From assembly GCF_010645075.1 (NCBI RefSeq), contig NZ_JAADZV010000001.1, forward strand, positions 124,001-188,000: 64,000 nucleotides of DNA, read 5' to 3'. A program made the translations under genes and the position numbers. The notes below the pieces were generated by a model. The model saw only the letters and a list, made by a program, of their open reading frames with translations, did no database searches and was not told where the DNA came from. Numbering within the stretch: position 1 is the stretch's first letter; each line of letters opens with the position of its first letter. This stretch comes from Flavobacterium limi. GTDB taxonomy: Bacteria > Bacteroidota > Bacteroidia > Flavobacteriales > Flavobacteriaceae. Shown here piece by piece: positions 8,257 to 17,811 of the stretch.

Positions 8257-9873
8257 ATGAACAATATAAAACCACTTAATTTATCTGCTTTTGCATTACT
8301 TGTTTTAGCAGGCTGCAGCGCTACTATGCAAGCGCAGGTTTCAGCTCCAAAAGAATTTATAACTGCTCCTTCAGCTGTTGTTAAAAAAGCACCGGTTACT
8401 GAAAATGAACTAAAGAGATGGAGTCATCTTGATCTGATCAAAGATTCTATACCAGGAATGAGTGTAGATAAGGCTTATGCCGAATTACTACAAGGAAAAA
8501 CAGGTAAAAAAGTAATTGTTGGAGTTGTTGATTCAGGAGTTGATATTGAACACGAAGATTTAAAGGGAGTTATCTGGACAAATTCTAAAGAAATCCCGGG
8601 TAACGGAATCGATGATGACAAAAACGGTTACATTGATGACATCCACGGATGGAATTTCCTGGGTGATGTTGTCAAAGAAAACCTTGAAATGACCCGTATT
8701 GTTAAAAAAGGCGACGACGGTTCTGAACAATATAAACAGGCTTTGGCACAATACACAGAAAAATACGAAAAAGCGTTAAAAGACAAAGAACAGGTTGATT
8801 TTTTATTGGATGTTCACAATACGATAAAAACAGCTTTAAACAAAAAAGAGTATAAAGCTGAAGATCTGAATTCAATTACTTCTACAGATCCAAAAATAGC
8901 AAGAAGCAAAATGGTAATGACACAAATTCTTACCAATGCAGGGCCAACATTCAATCCTGAGACTGAACTGGAAGATTACAGAGAACACGTTTACAATCAG
9001 TTAAATTTTAACCTGAACAAAGATTTTGACGGAAGAAAAGTTCTGGGTGATAATGCAGAAGATATAAAAACAACCAAATACGGAAATAATATTGTATTTG
9101 GACCGGATAAAGAAGAAGCTTTGCACGGAACGCACGTGGCCGGAATTATTGCTCAGGTTCGTAACAATAATTTAGGAGGTGACGGGGTTGCCAACAACGT
9201 TGAAATTTTGACTGTCAGAGCAGTTCCTGACGGAGATGAGTACGACAAAGATATTGCGTTGGCAATTCGATATGCTGTTGATAATGGCGCAAAAGTGATT
9301 AACGGAAGTTTCGGAAAAAGCTTTTCTCCACAAAAAAAATGGGTGTATGATGCCATAAAATATGCAAAGAAAAAAGATGTTTTGATTGTTCATGCGGCAG
9401 GTAATGACGGTTATAATATTGATGAAATAAAAAATATTAATTATCCAAACGATTCTGAAGATAACATTAAAGAATTTGCAGATAATCTGATCACAATTGG
9501 AGCTATAAATAAGGCTTATGGACAGAATGTTGTGGCAGGTTTTTCTAACTTTGGGAAATTAAACGTAGATGTTTTTGCACCGGGTGAAGAAATTTACGCA
9601 ACTATTCCAAACAATAAATACAAATATTTACAGGGAACTTCAATGGCATCACCAAACGCAGCAGGTGTTGCAGCATTGATTCGCTCTTATTATCCAAAGC
9701 TAAAAGCAGCTCAGGTTAAAAAGATTCTAATGGAATCCGGAGTAGCTCTTCCTGAAAAAGTAGTTTTAGGCGAAGAGAAACCAGAAGCAGTCTCTTCTAC
9801 AGAATCATCAAAAACGGCTAAAATGGTAAATGCTTACAACGCTTTATTAATGGCAGAAAAAATGTCTAAATAA
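8257..9873 (+). CDS. S8-family (subtilisin-like) serine peptidase, lipoprotein
   Basis: A 538-residue subtilase. The N-terminus is a lipoprotein signal with lipobox LAGC (C20). The catalytic triad is visible: D92 in VVDSGVDIEHED, H290 in HGTHVAG and S462 in GTSMASP. The Asp-to-His distance is about 198 residues, far longer than in subtilisin (about 30), because of a Lys/Glu-rich insert at about residues 125-265 (YKQALAQYTEKYEKALKDKE and on). It is expected on the cell envelope, anchored by lipid, degrading peptides. It lies upstream of an M1 aminopeptidase gene (83 nt gap), which suggests joint use in extracellular protein breakdown. Confidence 0.95.
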   Translation: MNNIKPLNLSAFALLVLAGCSATMQAQVSAPKEFITAPSAVVKKAPVTENELKRWSHLDLIKDSIPGMSVDKAYAELLQGKTGKKVIVGVVDSGVDIEHEDLKGVIWTNSKEIPGNGIDDDKNGYIDDIHGWNFLGDVVKENLEMTRIVKKGDDGSEQYKQALAQYTEKYEKALKDKEQVDFLLDVHNTIKTALNKKEYKAEDLNSITSTDPKIARSKMVMTQILTNAGPTFNPETELEDYREHVYNQLNFNLNKDFDGRKVLGDNAEDIKTTKYGNNIVFGPDKEEALHGTHVAGIIAQVRNNNLGGDGVANNVEILTVRAVPDGDEYDKDIALAIRYAVDNGAKVINGSFGKSFSPQKKWVYDAIKYAKKKDVLIVHAAGNDGYNIDEIKNINYPNDSEDNIKEFADNLITIGAINKAYGQNVVAGFSNFGKLNVDVFAPGEEIYATIPNNKYKYLQGTSMASPNAAGVAALIRSYYPKLKAAQVKKILMESGVALPEKVVLGEEKPEAVSSTESSKTAKMVNAYNALLMAEKMSK

Positions 9874-9956
9874 TAAAGACTGATCTTTTTTAATAATCAA
9901 ATTACAAGTTTACAGGATCGCTTTTGTAAACTTGTAGTTTTTTAAATACCACCGTA

Positions 9957-11837
9957 ATGAAAAAAATTATCCTTCTTTCTTTTTTAAGTTTTGGTCTGAA
10001 TACCTCTTTTGCTCAAAGTACCTCTTACTGGCAACAACATGCCGATTATAAAATGGAAGTATCGATGGATGTAAAAAACTATCAGTATAATGGGAAACAG
10101 GAGTTGGTTTATTCCAATAATTCTTCCGATACTTTAAAAAAAGTCTATTACCATTTATTTTTTAATGCTTTTCAGCCCGGAAGCGAAATGGATGCACGTC
10201 TGCATTTTATAAAAGATCCGGATGCGAGAATGGTGGCCAAGGTTAAAGGTGCAGACGGAAAAGAAGTGAAACAAAGCCGTATCGAATCTCTGAAACCAAA
10301 TGAAATTGGTTTTTTAAAAATTACTAATTTCAAACAGGATGGAATCACTGCCCAAACAAGGGTTTCTGGAACAATATTAGAAGTAACTTTGCCAAAGCCA
10401 GTTTTACCGAATTCTAAATCAACTTTTACATTAGATTTTGACGGGCAGGTTCCGGTTCAGGTACGCCGTGCAGGAAGGAATAATTCTGAAGGAGTTGAGC
10501 TTTCCATGTCGCAATGGTATCCAAAATTAGCCGAATTTGATTTTGAAGGCTGGCATGCAGATCCTTACATCGCAAGGGAATTTCACGGAGTTTGGGGGAA
10601 TTTTGATGTAAAAATCACCATTGACAAAGACTACACCATTGGAGGCTCAGGATATTTACAGAATAAAAATACAATTGGTCACGGTTACGAAGATGAAGGT
10701 GTGAAAGTCGTTTATCCTAAAAAAACAAAAACACTAACCTGGCATTTCATCGCACCAAATGTGCACGATTTTACATGGGCTGCAGATAAAGAATATACGC
10801 ATGATATTGTAAAAGGGCCTAACGATGTCGATTTGCATTTCTTTTACAAAAACAATCCAAAAACCACCGCAAACTGGAAACAATTAGAGCCTTTAATGGT
10901 CAAGGTGATGGATTACTACAATCACAAAGTAGGACCGTATCCGTACAAACAATATTCCTTTATTCAGGGTGGAGATGGCGGAATGGAATATGCCATGTGT
11001 ACACTAATGTTAGGAAACGGGACCCTTGAAGGAATTTTAGGAACGGCAACTCACGAATTAGGACATTCCTGGTTTCAGCATATTTTGGCTTCAAACGAGT
11101 CAAAACATCCGTGGATGGATGAAGGTTTTACAACTTACATTGAAGATAGTGCTTTGAATGAATTGGCAGGGGATAAAAAAGTTTCAAATCCGTTTAAAGG
11201 AAATTATGCGGCTTATTATAGCTTGGTTAATTCGGGTAAAGAACAACCACAAACGACTCATGGTGACCGTTATGACGAAAACCGTCCATACAGTATTTCA
11301 TCTTATATCAAAGGAAGTATTTTCCTTTCGCAGTTGGAATATGTTATCGGAAAAGAGAATGTAGACGCGACTTTAAAAAGATATTTTAATGATTTTAAAT
11401 TCAAACATCCAACACCAAATGATATCAAAAGAACAGCAGAAAGAGTTTCAGGTGCTGAATTAGACTGGTACTTGACAGACTGGGCACAAACGACTAATAC
11501 AATTGATTACGGAATTAAGGAAGTGGCCGATAAGGAAGGAAAAACAGCTGTTTCATTAGAAAGAATCGGAAGAATGCCAATGCCAATTGATTTAAAAGTG
11601 GATTATACAGATGGAACTTCGGAAACATTCTATATTCCGTTACGAATGATGAATTTCATCAAGCCAAATCCGAATCCAAACGAAAAAAGAACTGTTTTAG
11701 AAGATTGGGCGTGGGCACAATCAAACTACAATTTTACAATTGATAAAAACAAAACGGCAATCAAAAAAATCACTATCGATCCAAGCGGATTAATGGCTGA
11801 TGTAAAAGCTGCAAATAATGTTTTTGAAGTAAAATAA
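9957..11837 (+). CDS. M1-family zinc aminopeptidase
   Basis: A 626-residue secreted metallopeptidase. The signal peptide is KKIILLSFLSFGLNTSFAQ. The zinc site is HELGH (H366, E367, H370) with the third ligand E389 in WMDEGF, at the spacing HExxH-18-E of family M1. The exopeptidase motif is GGMEY in place of the commoner GAMEN. It likely removes N-terminal residues from peptides in the periplasm or outside. It follows the lipoprotein subtilase and ends at a strong bidirectional terminator. Confidence 0.95.
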   Translation: MKKIILLSFLSFGLNTSFAQSTSYWQQHADYKMEVSMDVKNYQYNGKQELVYSNNSSDTLKKVYYHLFFNAFQPGSEMDARLHFIKDPDARMVAKVKGADGKEVKQSRIESLKPNEIGFLKITNFKQDGITAQTRVSGTILEVTLPKPVLPNSKSTFTLDFDGQVPVQVRRAGRNNSEGVELSMSQWYPKLAEFDFEGWHADPYIAREFHGVWGNFDVKITIDKDYTIGGSGYLQNKNTIGHGYEDEGVKVVYPKKTKTLTWHFIAPNVHDFTWAADKEYTHDIVKGPNDVDLHFFYKNNPKTTANWKQLEPLMVKVMDYYNHKVGPYPYKQYSFIQGGDGGMEYAMCTLMLGNGTLEGILGTATHELGHSWFQHILASNESKHPWMDEGFTTYIEDSALNELAGDKKVSNPFKGNYAAYYSLVNSGKEQPQTTHGDRYDENRPYSISSYIKGSIFLSQLEYVIGKENVDATLKRYFNDFKFKHPTPNDIKRTAERVSGAELDWYLTDWAQTTNTIDYGIKEVADKEGKTAVSLERIGRMPMPIDLKVDYTDGTSETFYIPLRMMNFIKPNPNPNEKRTVLEDWAWAQSNYNFTIDKNKTAIKKITIDPSGLMADVKAANNVFEVK

Positions 11838-11854
11838 TCTTCACATTAGAAAAT

Positions 11855-11890
11855 AAAAAGTCCCGTTAGTATTTCTAAACGGGACTTTTT
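11855..11890. terminator. bidirectional terminator between converging genes
   Basis: 13-bp stem AAAAAGTCCCGTT (11855-11867) with AACGGGACTTTTT (11878-11890) and a 10-nt loop, with A- and T-runs on both sides. Serves the M1 peptidase gene and the threonine dehydrogenase gene. Confidence 0.88.
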
Positions 11891-11916
11891 ATTTTGGGAA
11901 TAATCAGAAAGGAGAA

Positions 11917-12855
11917 CTAACTCAAATGTTCCAGCATATCCTTCGTCATCGATTCTAAATCAAATTTGTGGTTCCAGTCCCAATCCGTTCTTGCTGCACT
12001 ATCATCTATACTTGCCGGCCAGCTGTCCGCAATTTTCTGGCGGAAATCAGGATTGTAAGTAATTTCAAATTCAGGAATATGTTTTTTGATTTCAGCAGCA
12101 ATTTCAGTTGGGGTAAAACTCATTGCCGCTAAATTATAAGAAGAATGAATTTTAATTTCTTCAGCCGGGGCTTTCATGATGTTGATCGTAGCGTCAATTG
12201 CATCATCCATATACATCATTGGCATTTTGGTTTCTGAGGATAAAAAGCATTCGTATCTTTTATCGGCAATTGCTTTGTAGAAAATATCAACAGCATAATC
12301 TGTAGTTCCGCCGCCGGGAGGTGTTGACCAGCTGATTAAACCGGGATAACGGATACTGCGAACATCTACACCGTAAGTGTTATGATAGTATTCGCACCAT
12401 CTTTCTCCCGCTTGTTTACTGATTCCGTAAACCGTTGAAGGTTCCATTATTGTATATTGCGGAGTATTTTCTTTGGGAGTTGTAGGTCCAAAAACAGCGA
12501 TACTAGATGGCCAGAAAATCTTCTTGATTTTTTTTGATTTAGCCAGATTCAAAACATGAAATAGTGAATTCATGTTTAAGTCCCAGGCAAAGGCAGGATT
12601 TTTTTCAGCTGTAGCAGATAAAAGCGCCGCCATTAAATAAATATCTGTAATGTGATGGATTTCTACTAAATGCTCAATCTGGTTGAAATCCAGAGCATTA
12701 ATTACTTCAAAAGGACCCGAATTAACCACATCTGTATTTAATTTTCGAATATCAGAAGCAATCACATTTTCTGTTCCGTACAGCTTACGTAATTTCACAG
12801 TGAGTTCTGTCCCAATTTGGCCACAAGCACCAATGATTAATATTTTTGGATTCAT
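11917..12855 (-). CDS. NAD-dependent L-threonine 3-dehydrogenase, short-chain (extended SDR) type
   Basis: About 312 residues of the extended short-chain dehydrogenase/epimerase family. The Rossmann motif is GACGQIG (G9, G12, G15). The catalytic pair is Y143 and K147 in TVYGISK, with the Ser of PSSIAVFG before it. The ALLSATAEKNPAFAWDLN and RYPGLISWSTPPGGGTTDY segments are typical of the SDR-type threonine dehydrogenases, which oxidise L-threonine to 2-amino-3-oxobutyrate. A different sugar epimerase cannot be fully excluded. The start at 12855 (MNPKILIIG) follows a -7 element at 12874-12881, so an ATG seven codons upstream is unlikely. Confidence 0.85.
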   Translation of the reverse strand: MNPKILIIGACGQIGTELTVKLRKLYGTENVIASDIRKLNTDVVNSGPFEVINALDFNQIEHLVEIHHITDIYLMAALLSATAEKNPAFAWDLNMNSLFHVLNLAKSKKIKKIFWPSSIAVFGPTTPKENTPQYTIMEPSTVYGISKQAGERWCEYYHNTYGVDVRSIRYPGLISWSTPPGGGTTDYAVDIFYKAIADKRYECFLSSETKMPMMYMDDAIDATINIMKAPAEEIKIHSSYNLAAMSFTPTEIAAEIKKHIPEFEITYNPDFRQKIADSWPASIDDSAARTDWDWNHKFDLESMTKDMLEHLS

Positions 12856-12873
12856 TTGAGTAAATTTATACAG

Positions 12874-12881
12874 CAAATATA
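12874..12881 (-). promoter_or_regulatory. -7 element of the threonine dehydrogenase gene
   Basis: Minus strand TATATTTG, matching TAnnTTTG, about 19 nt before the chosen ATG. The remaining 270-nt intergenic space up to 13147 has a plus-strand TAACTTTG at 13033-13040 and no other recognisable structure. Confidence 0.55.
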
Positions 12882-13147
12882 ATTTATTCGTAAATAAAGA
12901 CCGTTTTTATAATGTTAAATTATGAATTATATAATAAATAATATTGTTTTTTGTTTAATTCGTTTTCACAAAGCTTTCTTAAATTGGAGCAAATTGGTTG
13001 TAAATCAAAATTCATAATTATAAATTTACTTGTAACTTTGTAGCTTAATGTTTTACCAGATAAATCGCTATTGACAAAAGTTTGCAGACAACAGGAATAA
13101 ATAAAAGGCGATAACATATAGGACATTAAAAATAAAATTTTACATAT

Positions 13148-13756
13148 ATGAAATACAAAATAGCTCTTTTTATACTATTCATTTTTATACTGAACTCCTG
13201 TCAGGATCAAAATGAACAACGTATAGCTGAAAATAAAAAAGAAGCCAAAAAGAAGGAAATCATTTTTAATAATATAAATAAAGAATGGTCGTTTATTGAT
13301 GAACCAATCAATGAAGTTTCAGAAAAAAACGTAACTGAATGGAAAGAATGGCGTGAATTTTTGAAAGAGCTGGGCGGAAAACCAAGAAAAACGATTGGTG
13401 CATTCCAAAAAAAATCTGCGGCTATTGCAAAAAAAGCCATGGCATTAAATAATAATATTCCGGCACAATTCAATCAGCCTCAAATCAGAAGCCGAATTTC
13501 TATTTTGATTACCAAAGTAAAAATGATGGATTTATTCATTCATTTGCATAAAATTCCGGATGATAAAGTCACTTTTTTAATTGGGGAAATCAACAAAGAA
13601 CTGGTTTCACTACAAAGACAAATGGATAAAATTGTCGAAAAAAGCAAAATTCCACAAGAAGAAGGAGAGTCCGATTTTTTAAGAATGTTAGATACTGCAC
13701 GAGCCATTCCGAATTCAATGCCGCCAGTAGATCAAAATTTGCCTAAAGTTGAGTAA
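13148..13756 (+). CDS. small lipoprotein of unknown function
   Basis: A 202-residue protein with a lipoprotein signal peptide ending in a lipobox-like LNSC (C18). The mature part is helical and rich in Lys and Glu, with a conserved-looking EWKEWREFLKELGGKPRKTI segment. I do not recognise a domain. Its last eight bases overlap the TTG start of mfd, so the two are probably cotranscribed and perhaps translationally coupled. The function is unknown. Confidence 0.8.
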   Translation: MKYKIALFILFIFILNSCQDQNEQRIAENKKEAKKKEIIFNNINKEWSFIDEPINEVSEKNVTEWKEWREFLKELGGKPRKTIGAFQKKSAAIAKKAMALNNNIPAQFNQPQIRSRISILITKVKMMDLFIHLHKIPDDKVTFLIGEINKELVSLQRQMDKIVEKSKIPQEEGESDFLRMLDTARAIPNSMPPVDQNLPKVE

Positions 13757-16700
13757 AAACGCCTTATATACTACCTACGACAATCTGCCTAAAGCACAGC
13801 AGATTGCATCAAATTTACTGGAAGGAAACCAGATAAAAATGCATGTCAGCGGATTGTTGGGATCTGCAGTTTCATTTGTAATCCGTTCTGTTTTCAAAAA
13901 AACCGAACTGCCTTTTTTGATTGTTTTAGACAATAAAGAAGAAGCTGCTTATTACCTAAACGATCTGGAGCAAATGATTGGCGAAGAGGATGTATTGTTT
14001 TATCCCGCTTCATTCCGTCGACCATATCAGGTTGACGAAACTGATAATGCGAATGTTTTGCTTCGTGCTGAGGTTTTAAACCGAATCAATTCACGTAAAA
14101 AACCGGCTGTAATTGTTACGTATCCCGAGGCACTTTTTGAAAAAGTGGTTACCAGAAGGGAACTGGATAAAAACACTTTAAAAGTAGCTTTGAATGATAA
14201 AATTTCGATTGATTTTATCAACGAAGTTTTATTTGAATATGAATTCAAGAGAGTTGATTTTATTACAGAACCGGGAGAATTTTCAGTCCGTGGCGGAATT
14301 GTCGATGTATTTTCTTTTTCAAACGATCATCCATACCGAATTGAGTTTTTTGGCAACGAAGTAGACAGTATCAGAAGTTTTGATGTCGAAACGCAATTGT
14401 CGGTTGAAACTCATAAAAAAATCACGATTATCCCGAATGTCGAAAACAAACTTTTTCAGGAAAACCGCGAAAGCTTTTTAGATTACATTGCAGAAACAAC
14501 CGTTCTTTTTATCCAAAACACAGACGGACTTTTCAGTCAGTTAGACAAACAGTTTGCAAGGGCAGAAGAAGCTTTTGAAAAGCTTTCGAAAGAAATTAAA
14601 CATGCAACGCCTGAACAATTATTCTTAAATCAGGCTGCCTTTATAAAACGGGCTTTGGATTTTTCGATTGTTGAACTTTCAAAACCCATTTTTAAAAGTA
14701 CTCAAAAATTCGAGTTCCATATTCAGCCTCAGCCATCTTTCAATAAACAATTTGATTTGCTGCTGAATAATCTGAGCGAAAATCATTTTAACGGCTATAA
14801 AAATTATTTATTCTGTTCGAATGAAACACAGGCAAAACGTTTTCATGATATTTTTGAAAGTTTGGATGAAGCCAATTCCGAGGATATCCGAAAGCAATAT
14901 CACACTATAGTTTTACCATTATACCAAGGTTTTATTGACGAAGAAAATCAGATTACAGCTTACACAGATCATCAGATTTTTGAACGTTATCATAAATTCA
15001 ATATCAAAAATGGTTATTCGAAAAAGCAGAATATTACTTTAAAAGAATTAACAGCGCTATCTGTGGGCGATTACGTAACACACATCGATCACGGAATCGG
15101 GAAATTTGGCGGTCTGCAAAAGATTCAGGTCGAAGGCAAAACACAGGAAGCCATAAAACTGGTGTATGCGGATAATGATATCGTTTATGTAAGCATTCAT
15201 TCGCTTCATAAAATTTCCAAATACAACGGAAAAGACGGAACGCCTCCAAAAATATACAAATTAGGCTCAAACGCCTGGAAAGTTTTAAAACAGAAAACCA
15301 AAGCGCGTGTCAAACATATTGCATTCAATTTGATTCAGCTCTATGCAAAACGTCGTTTAGAAAAAGGTTTTCAGTTTGCGCCGGATAGTTATCTTCAAAA
15401 CGAATTAGAAAGTTCATTTATTTACGAAGATACGCCAGACCAAATGAAATCGACGGCAGAAGTAAAAGCGGATATGGAAAGCGATCGTCCAATGGATCGC
15501 TTGGTTTGTGGGGACGTAGGTTTCGGTAAAACAGAGGTTGCGATTCGTGCCGCTTTTAAAGCCGTGGATAACAGCAAACAGGTTGCCGTTTTGGTTCCGA
15601 CGACTATTTTGGCGTATCAGCATTACAGAACTTTTTCAGAACGTTTAAAAGATATGCCCGTCACAATTGGCTATTTAAACCGATTCAGAACCGCCAAACA
15701 AAAATCACAAACTCTAAAAGATTTAGCCGAGGGAAAATTGGATATTGTAATCGGGACACATCAACTGGTAAACAAAAATGTGGTTTTTAAAGACCTTGGT
15801 TTGTTGATTGTCGACGAAGAACAAAAGTTTGGAGTAAACGTAAAAGATAAACTGAAAACCATTGCGGCAAATGTCGATACACTGACATTAACCGCAACGC
15901 CAATTCCGAGAACTTTACAGTTTTCATTAATGGCGGCGCGCGATTTATCAGTTATTACAACGCCTCCGCCAAATCGTTATCCAATTGAAACGAATGTCGT
16001 TGGTTTTAATGAAGAAACAATTCGTGATGCGATTTCGTATGAAATTCAGCGAAACGGACAGGTTTTCTTTATCAATAACCGAATCGAAAATATAAAAGAA
16101 GTGGCCGGGATGATTCAGCGTCTGGTTCCAAATGCAAGAGTCGGAATCGGTCACGGACAAATGGAAGGCGCCAAACTCGAAGAATTGATGTTAGGTTTCA
16201 TGAACGGTGATTTTGATGTTCTGGTCGCAACCACCATCATTGAAAGCGGATTGGACGTTCCAAATGCCAACACGATTTTCATCAACAACGCCAACAATTT
16301 TGGACTGTCAGATTTACATCAAATGCGTGGCCGTGTTGGGCGAAGCAATAAAAAAGCGTTCTGTTATTTCATCTGTCCACCGTATTCTTCCATGACCGAA
16401 GATGCCAGAAAACGTATTCAGGCTTTGGAACAATTCAGCGAATTGGGAAGCGGTTTCAATATTGCCATGAAAGATCTTGAAATTCGTGGTGCAGGAGATT
16501 TATTAGGGGGCGAACAAAGCGGTTTCATTAACGAAATAGGCTTTGATACGTACCAAAAAATCATGAACGAAGCCATCGAGGAATTGAAGGAAAACGAATT
16601 CAAAGATTTATATCCGGAACAGAATGATATCGATACCAAAGAATACGTAAAAGACATTCAGATCGATGCCGATTTCGAATTATTATTTCCGGATGAATAT

Positions 16701-17111
16701 ATCAATAATGTATCGGAACGTTTGGTTTTATACAATGAACTTGGGGCTGTAAAAGACGAAGCCGGACTAAAAGAATTCGAAAGAAAACTAATCGACCGTT
16801 TCGGACCATTGCCAAAACAAGCAATAGCATTATTAAACAGCATCCGTATAAAATGGATTGCCACAAAAGTCGGAATTGAAAAATTAGTTTTGAAACAAGG
16901 CAAAATGATTGGCTATTTCGTATCCGATCAACAGTCTGATTATTATCAATCGGCTAAGTTCAGAAACGTATTGAATTTTGTTCAAAAACAAAGCTCACTC
17001 TGCAAAATGAAAGAAAAACAAACTGTCAATGGATTACGCTTGCTACTGACTTTTGAAAATGTAAAATCAATAAAACGGGCTTTGGAATTGATGGAACTTT
17101 TTGAAGAATAG
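13749..17111 (+). CDS. mfd: transcription-repair coupling factor Mfd
   Basis: DNA translocase that removes stalled RNA polymerase from lesions and recruits UvrA. At 1120 residues it is full length. In order it shows the UvrB-like N-terminal region (DNLPKAQQIASNLLEGNQ onward), the RNA-polymerase-interaction (CarD-like) domain at about residue 436 (LSVGDYVTHIDHGIGKFGGL), the helicase core with Walker A GDVGFGKT (588-595), the DEEQ box (689-692), the RecG-like motif AARDLSV and the ESGLDVPNAN and MRGRVGRS motifs, then the C-terminal TRCF domain. The start is TTG at 13749, giving MSKNALYTTYDNLP as in relatives; it overlaps the end of the lipoprotein gene by eight bases. Confidence 0.96.
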   Translation: MSKNALYTTYDNLPKAQQIASNLLEGNQIKMHVSGLLGSAVSFVIRSVFKKTELPFLIVLDNKEEAAYYLNDLEQMIGEEDVLFYPASFRRPYQVDETDNANVLLRAEVLNRINSRKKPAVIVTYPEALFEKVVTRRELDKNTLKVALNDKISIDFINEVLFEYEFKRVDFITEPGEFSVRGGIVDVFSFSNDHPYRIEFFGNEVDSIRSFDVETQLSVETHKKITIIPNVENKLFQENRESFLDYIAETTVLFIQNTDGLFSQLDKQFARAEEAFEKLSKEIKHATPEQLFLNQAAFIKRALDFSIVELSKPIFKSTQKFEFHIQPQPSFNKQFDLLLNNLSENHFNGYKNYLFCSNETQAKRFHDIFESLDEANSEDIRKQYHTIVLPLYQGFIDEENQITAYTDHQIFERYHKFNIKNGYSKKQNITLKELTALSVGDYVTHIDHGIGKFGGLQKIQVEGKTQEAIKLVYADNDIVYVSIHSLHKISKYNGKDGTPPKIYKLGSNAWKVLKQKTKARVKHIAFNLIQLYAKRRLEKGFQFAPDSYLQNELESSFIYEDTPDQMKSTAEVKADMESDRPMDRLVCGDVGFGKTEVAIRAAFKAVDNSKQVAVLVPTTILAYQHYRTFSERLKDMPVTIGYLNRFRTAKQKSQTLKDLAEGKLDIVIGTHQLVNKNVVFKDLGLLIVDEEQKFGVNVKDKLKTIAANVDTLTLTATPIPRTLQFSLMAARDLSVITTPPPNRYPIETNVVGFNEETIRDAISYEIQRNGQVFFINNRIENIKEVAGMIQRLVPNARVGIGHGQMEGAKLEELMLGFMNGDFDVLVATTIIESGLDVPNANTIFINNANNFGLSDLHQMRGRVGRSNKKAFCYFICPPYSSMTEDARKRIQALEQFSELGSGFNIAMKDLEIRGAGDLLGGEQSGFINEIGFDTYQKIMNEAIEELKENEFKDLYPEQNDIDTKEYVKDIQIDADFELLFPDEYINNVSERLVLYNELGAVKDEAGLKEFERKLIDRFGPLPKQAIALLNSIRIKWIATKVGIEKLVLKQGKMIGYFVSDQQSDYYQSAKFRNVLNFVQKQSSLCKMKEKQTVNGLRLLLTFENVKSIKRALELMELFEE

Positions 17112-17157
17112 TTTTTTAATTTTTTAGAAGCAGATAATTTAGCTTCAGAAGACCATC

Positions 17158-17254
17158 AGTCCCGCTATCCCTTAAACACGAGCGATAGCGAACCGACGAA
17201 GTAATCTTTTATGCCGAACCCCGGCACAAAAAGATTTCCAGTCCTATCGGGGCT
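17158..17254. repeat. dispersed structured hairpin element, copy A
   Basis: Outer arms share CCCG (17161-17164) with CGGG (17248-17251). The inner hairpin is ATCTTTTATGCCG (17204-17216), loop AACCC, and CGGCACAAAAAGAT (17222-17235). A further stem, CGCTATC (17163-17169) with GATAGCG (17184-17190), lies in a segment absent from copy B at 27236-27300. The two copies differ by paired changes that keep the stems intact. Confidence 0.75.
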
Positions 17255-17298
17255 AAAATAGAAGTTTAGTAATTCTATTAGCAAATACTATTAATTAT

Positions 17299-17724
17299 TT
17301 GAAACAATGTAATTATATCTTAGATATGTTAATGTTGATAATTTTTATTTCTTTTTTCTTTACAATTTTCATGAGCTTCATGCAAATCCATACAGTATTA
17401 AGAAATAATAAAACCTATAAAACCTTATTTATTTTCGCTGCCTTATTGCCTTTTGCTTTGTTGCTCGATGATTTAGATTTAAAAAAAGAGATAATAAACT
17501 CACTTGTTTCATTAGGACCAATTTCTTACCTCATTGCGTACAAAATATTTGATAAAAGAATTTTAGCAAAGTATAATAGACACCTCTATTTTTACACGAA
17601 ATATTCTTCAGAAAAAGAATCTATAGAATCTACTTGGCAGGAATTTTTATACCAAATGTTTCTATTTTTTATCCCTTTTTTATTAATTGGGATTGGAGAA
17701 TTAATATTTATACTGATTGAATAG
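17299..17724 (+). CDS. small membrane protein of unknown function
   Basis: Up to 141 residues with three or four likely membrane segments (MLMLIIFISFFFTIFMSFM, TLFIFAALLPFALLL, SLGPISYLIAYKIF and MFLFFIPFLLIGIGELIFIL). It has no recognised domain. The frame opens with TTG at 17299; ATG at 17326 is another possible start and would remove nine residues. Base composition is very A/T-rich, close to the local background. It lies alone between copy A of the dispersed hairpin element and the candidate RNA gene. Confidence 0.6.
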   Translation: MKQCNYILDMLMLIIFISFFFTIFMSFMQIHTVLRNNKTYKTLFIFAALLPFALLLDDLDLKKEIINSLVSLGPISYLIAYKIFDKRILAKYNRHLYFYTKYSSEKESIESTWQEFLYQMFLFFIPFLLIGIGELIFILIE

Positions 17725-17782
17725 ATTTTGGGTTAATGTACTCATTTTATTAATCGATTTAAGTAGAAGAAATTTTGAAAAC

Positions 17783-17811
17783 AAAAAAAATCACCCGGGG
17801 GAAGGTGATTT
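17783..17811 (-). terminator. intrinsic terminator of the candidate RNA
   Basis: 8-bp stem (17788-17795 with 17804-17811), 8-nt loop rich in C on the minus strand, followed on the minus strand by a run of T (A-run 17783-17790 on plus). On the plus strand there is no T-run after the stem, so it acts in the minus direction. Confidence 0.85.
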
